DNA from: Pseudomonadota bacterium
GTDB lineage: Bacteria > Myxococcota > Myxococcia > Myxococcales > Myxococcaceae
Direction: 5' to 3'
Assembly: GCA_023424585.1 (NCBI GenBank)
Contig: JAFADT010000632.1
Span: 1-34,607, forward strand
Length of the DNA: 34,607 nt
Part shown: positions 34,419 to 34,607 of the stretch, piece after piece
Layout of the letters: the number at the start of each line of letters is the position of its first letter
How positions within the stretch are numbered: the stretch's first letter is position 1
Notes under the pieces: model-generated
The model's database searches: none
What the model was told of the DNA's origin: nothing
What the model saw: only the letters and a program-made list of their open reading frames with translations
Program-made: the position numbers and the translations under genes

Positions 34419-34607
34419 TTAGGCGTCCAGCGACGCCAGGGCCACTTGGCGGAAGGCCTCGCTGCGGGAGAGCACCGCCCCCACCTCCACGCCCGCGGGG
34501 TCACCGCCGCGCACGTCCGGGTCCAGCCGCGCCAGCACGCGCCCCGCCGCCAGCGACGCGGGCATCGCGCGCCAGGCCGCCACCGCCGCGGCCTCCCACG
34601 CCAGCAC
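34419..34607 (-). CDS. Unrecognised protein, C-terminal part only (5' end outside window)
   Basis: The minus strand is open from the window edge to a stop at 34419, giving the last 62 or so residues. They are Ala-rich and helical (AWEAAAVAAWRAMPASLAAG, SRSEAFRQVALASLDA) with no recognisable motif. Coding bias and the 13-base spacing to the lipoprotein start suggest a real gene in an operon with it. It is too short to assign. Confidence 0.55.
   Translation of the reverse strand: MLAWEAAAVAAWRAMPASLAAGRVLARLDPDVRGGDPAGVEVGAVLSRSEAFRQVALASLDA

Overview
The window is about 70% G+C, with dense coding and strong third-position GC bias. Its gene content is typical of a predatory/social deltaproteobacterium of the Myxococcaceae (Myxococcus/Corallococcus/Pyxidicoccus type): a Hanks-type kinase, a FHA protein, a TPR-CHAT lipoprotein, a wrecked toxin/immunity pair of the myxobacterial Sit family, and many secreted or lipoprotein genes. 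It looks chromosomal. No rRNA, tRNA, insertion sequence, phage or plasmid gene was seen.

Layout. 1-5.4 kb: end of a secreted protein; serA facing a D-2-hydroxyglutarate/D-lactate dehydrogenase-type flavoenzyme across a shared hairpin; an alpha/beta hydrolase; and a two-gene iron operon (YqjI-like PadR regulator plus siderophore-interacting ferric reductase) headed by a perfect 16-bp palindrome. 5.7-8.5 kb: three minus-strand genes of poorly known function, the first Pvc16/DUF4255-like. 8.8-11 kb: an outer-membrane barrel and lipoprotein pair closed by a terminator, then a membrane-anchored lytic transglycosylase. 11.0-12.4 kb: non-coding, holding eleven copies of a palindrome at about 69-bp intervals, then a decayed gene.

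12.4-19.1 kb: nagB with a one-base frameshift, pfkA, an acyl-CoA synthetase, a FHA protein, the SitA-like/SitI6-like remnant, and a membrane metallophosphoesterase. 19.1-22.4 kb: a 1070-residue TPR-CHAT lipoprotein. 22.5-27.0 kb: a tightly coupled six-gene minus-strand operon, mtnB-mtnD-mtnC-mtnP-mtnA-aldolase. It takes methylthioadenosine to the keto acid precursor of methionine and also carries a FucA/Ald2-type aldolase that could split the same ribulose-1-phosphate intermediates to DHAP plus an aldehyde.

27.2-34.6 kb: an anchored alpha/beta hydrolase, a coupled DUF1800/DUF1501 pair, a Ser/Thr kinase with a C-terminal membrane anchor, queC overlapping a VanX-type dipeptidase gene, a lipoprotein, and an unrecognised gene cut by the window edge.

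The points most worth following are the palindrome array (11.05-11.81 kb), the branched methionine/5-deoxyribose salvage operon, the YqjI-YqjH-type operon with a visible candidate operator, and the degenerate Sit toxin/immunity locus.
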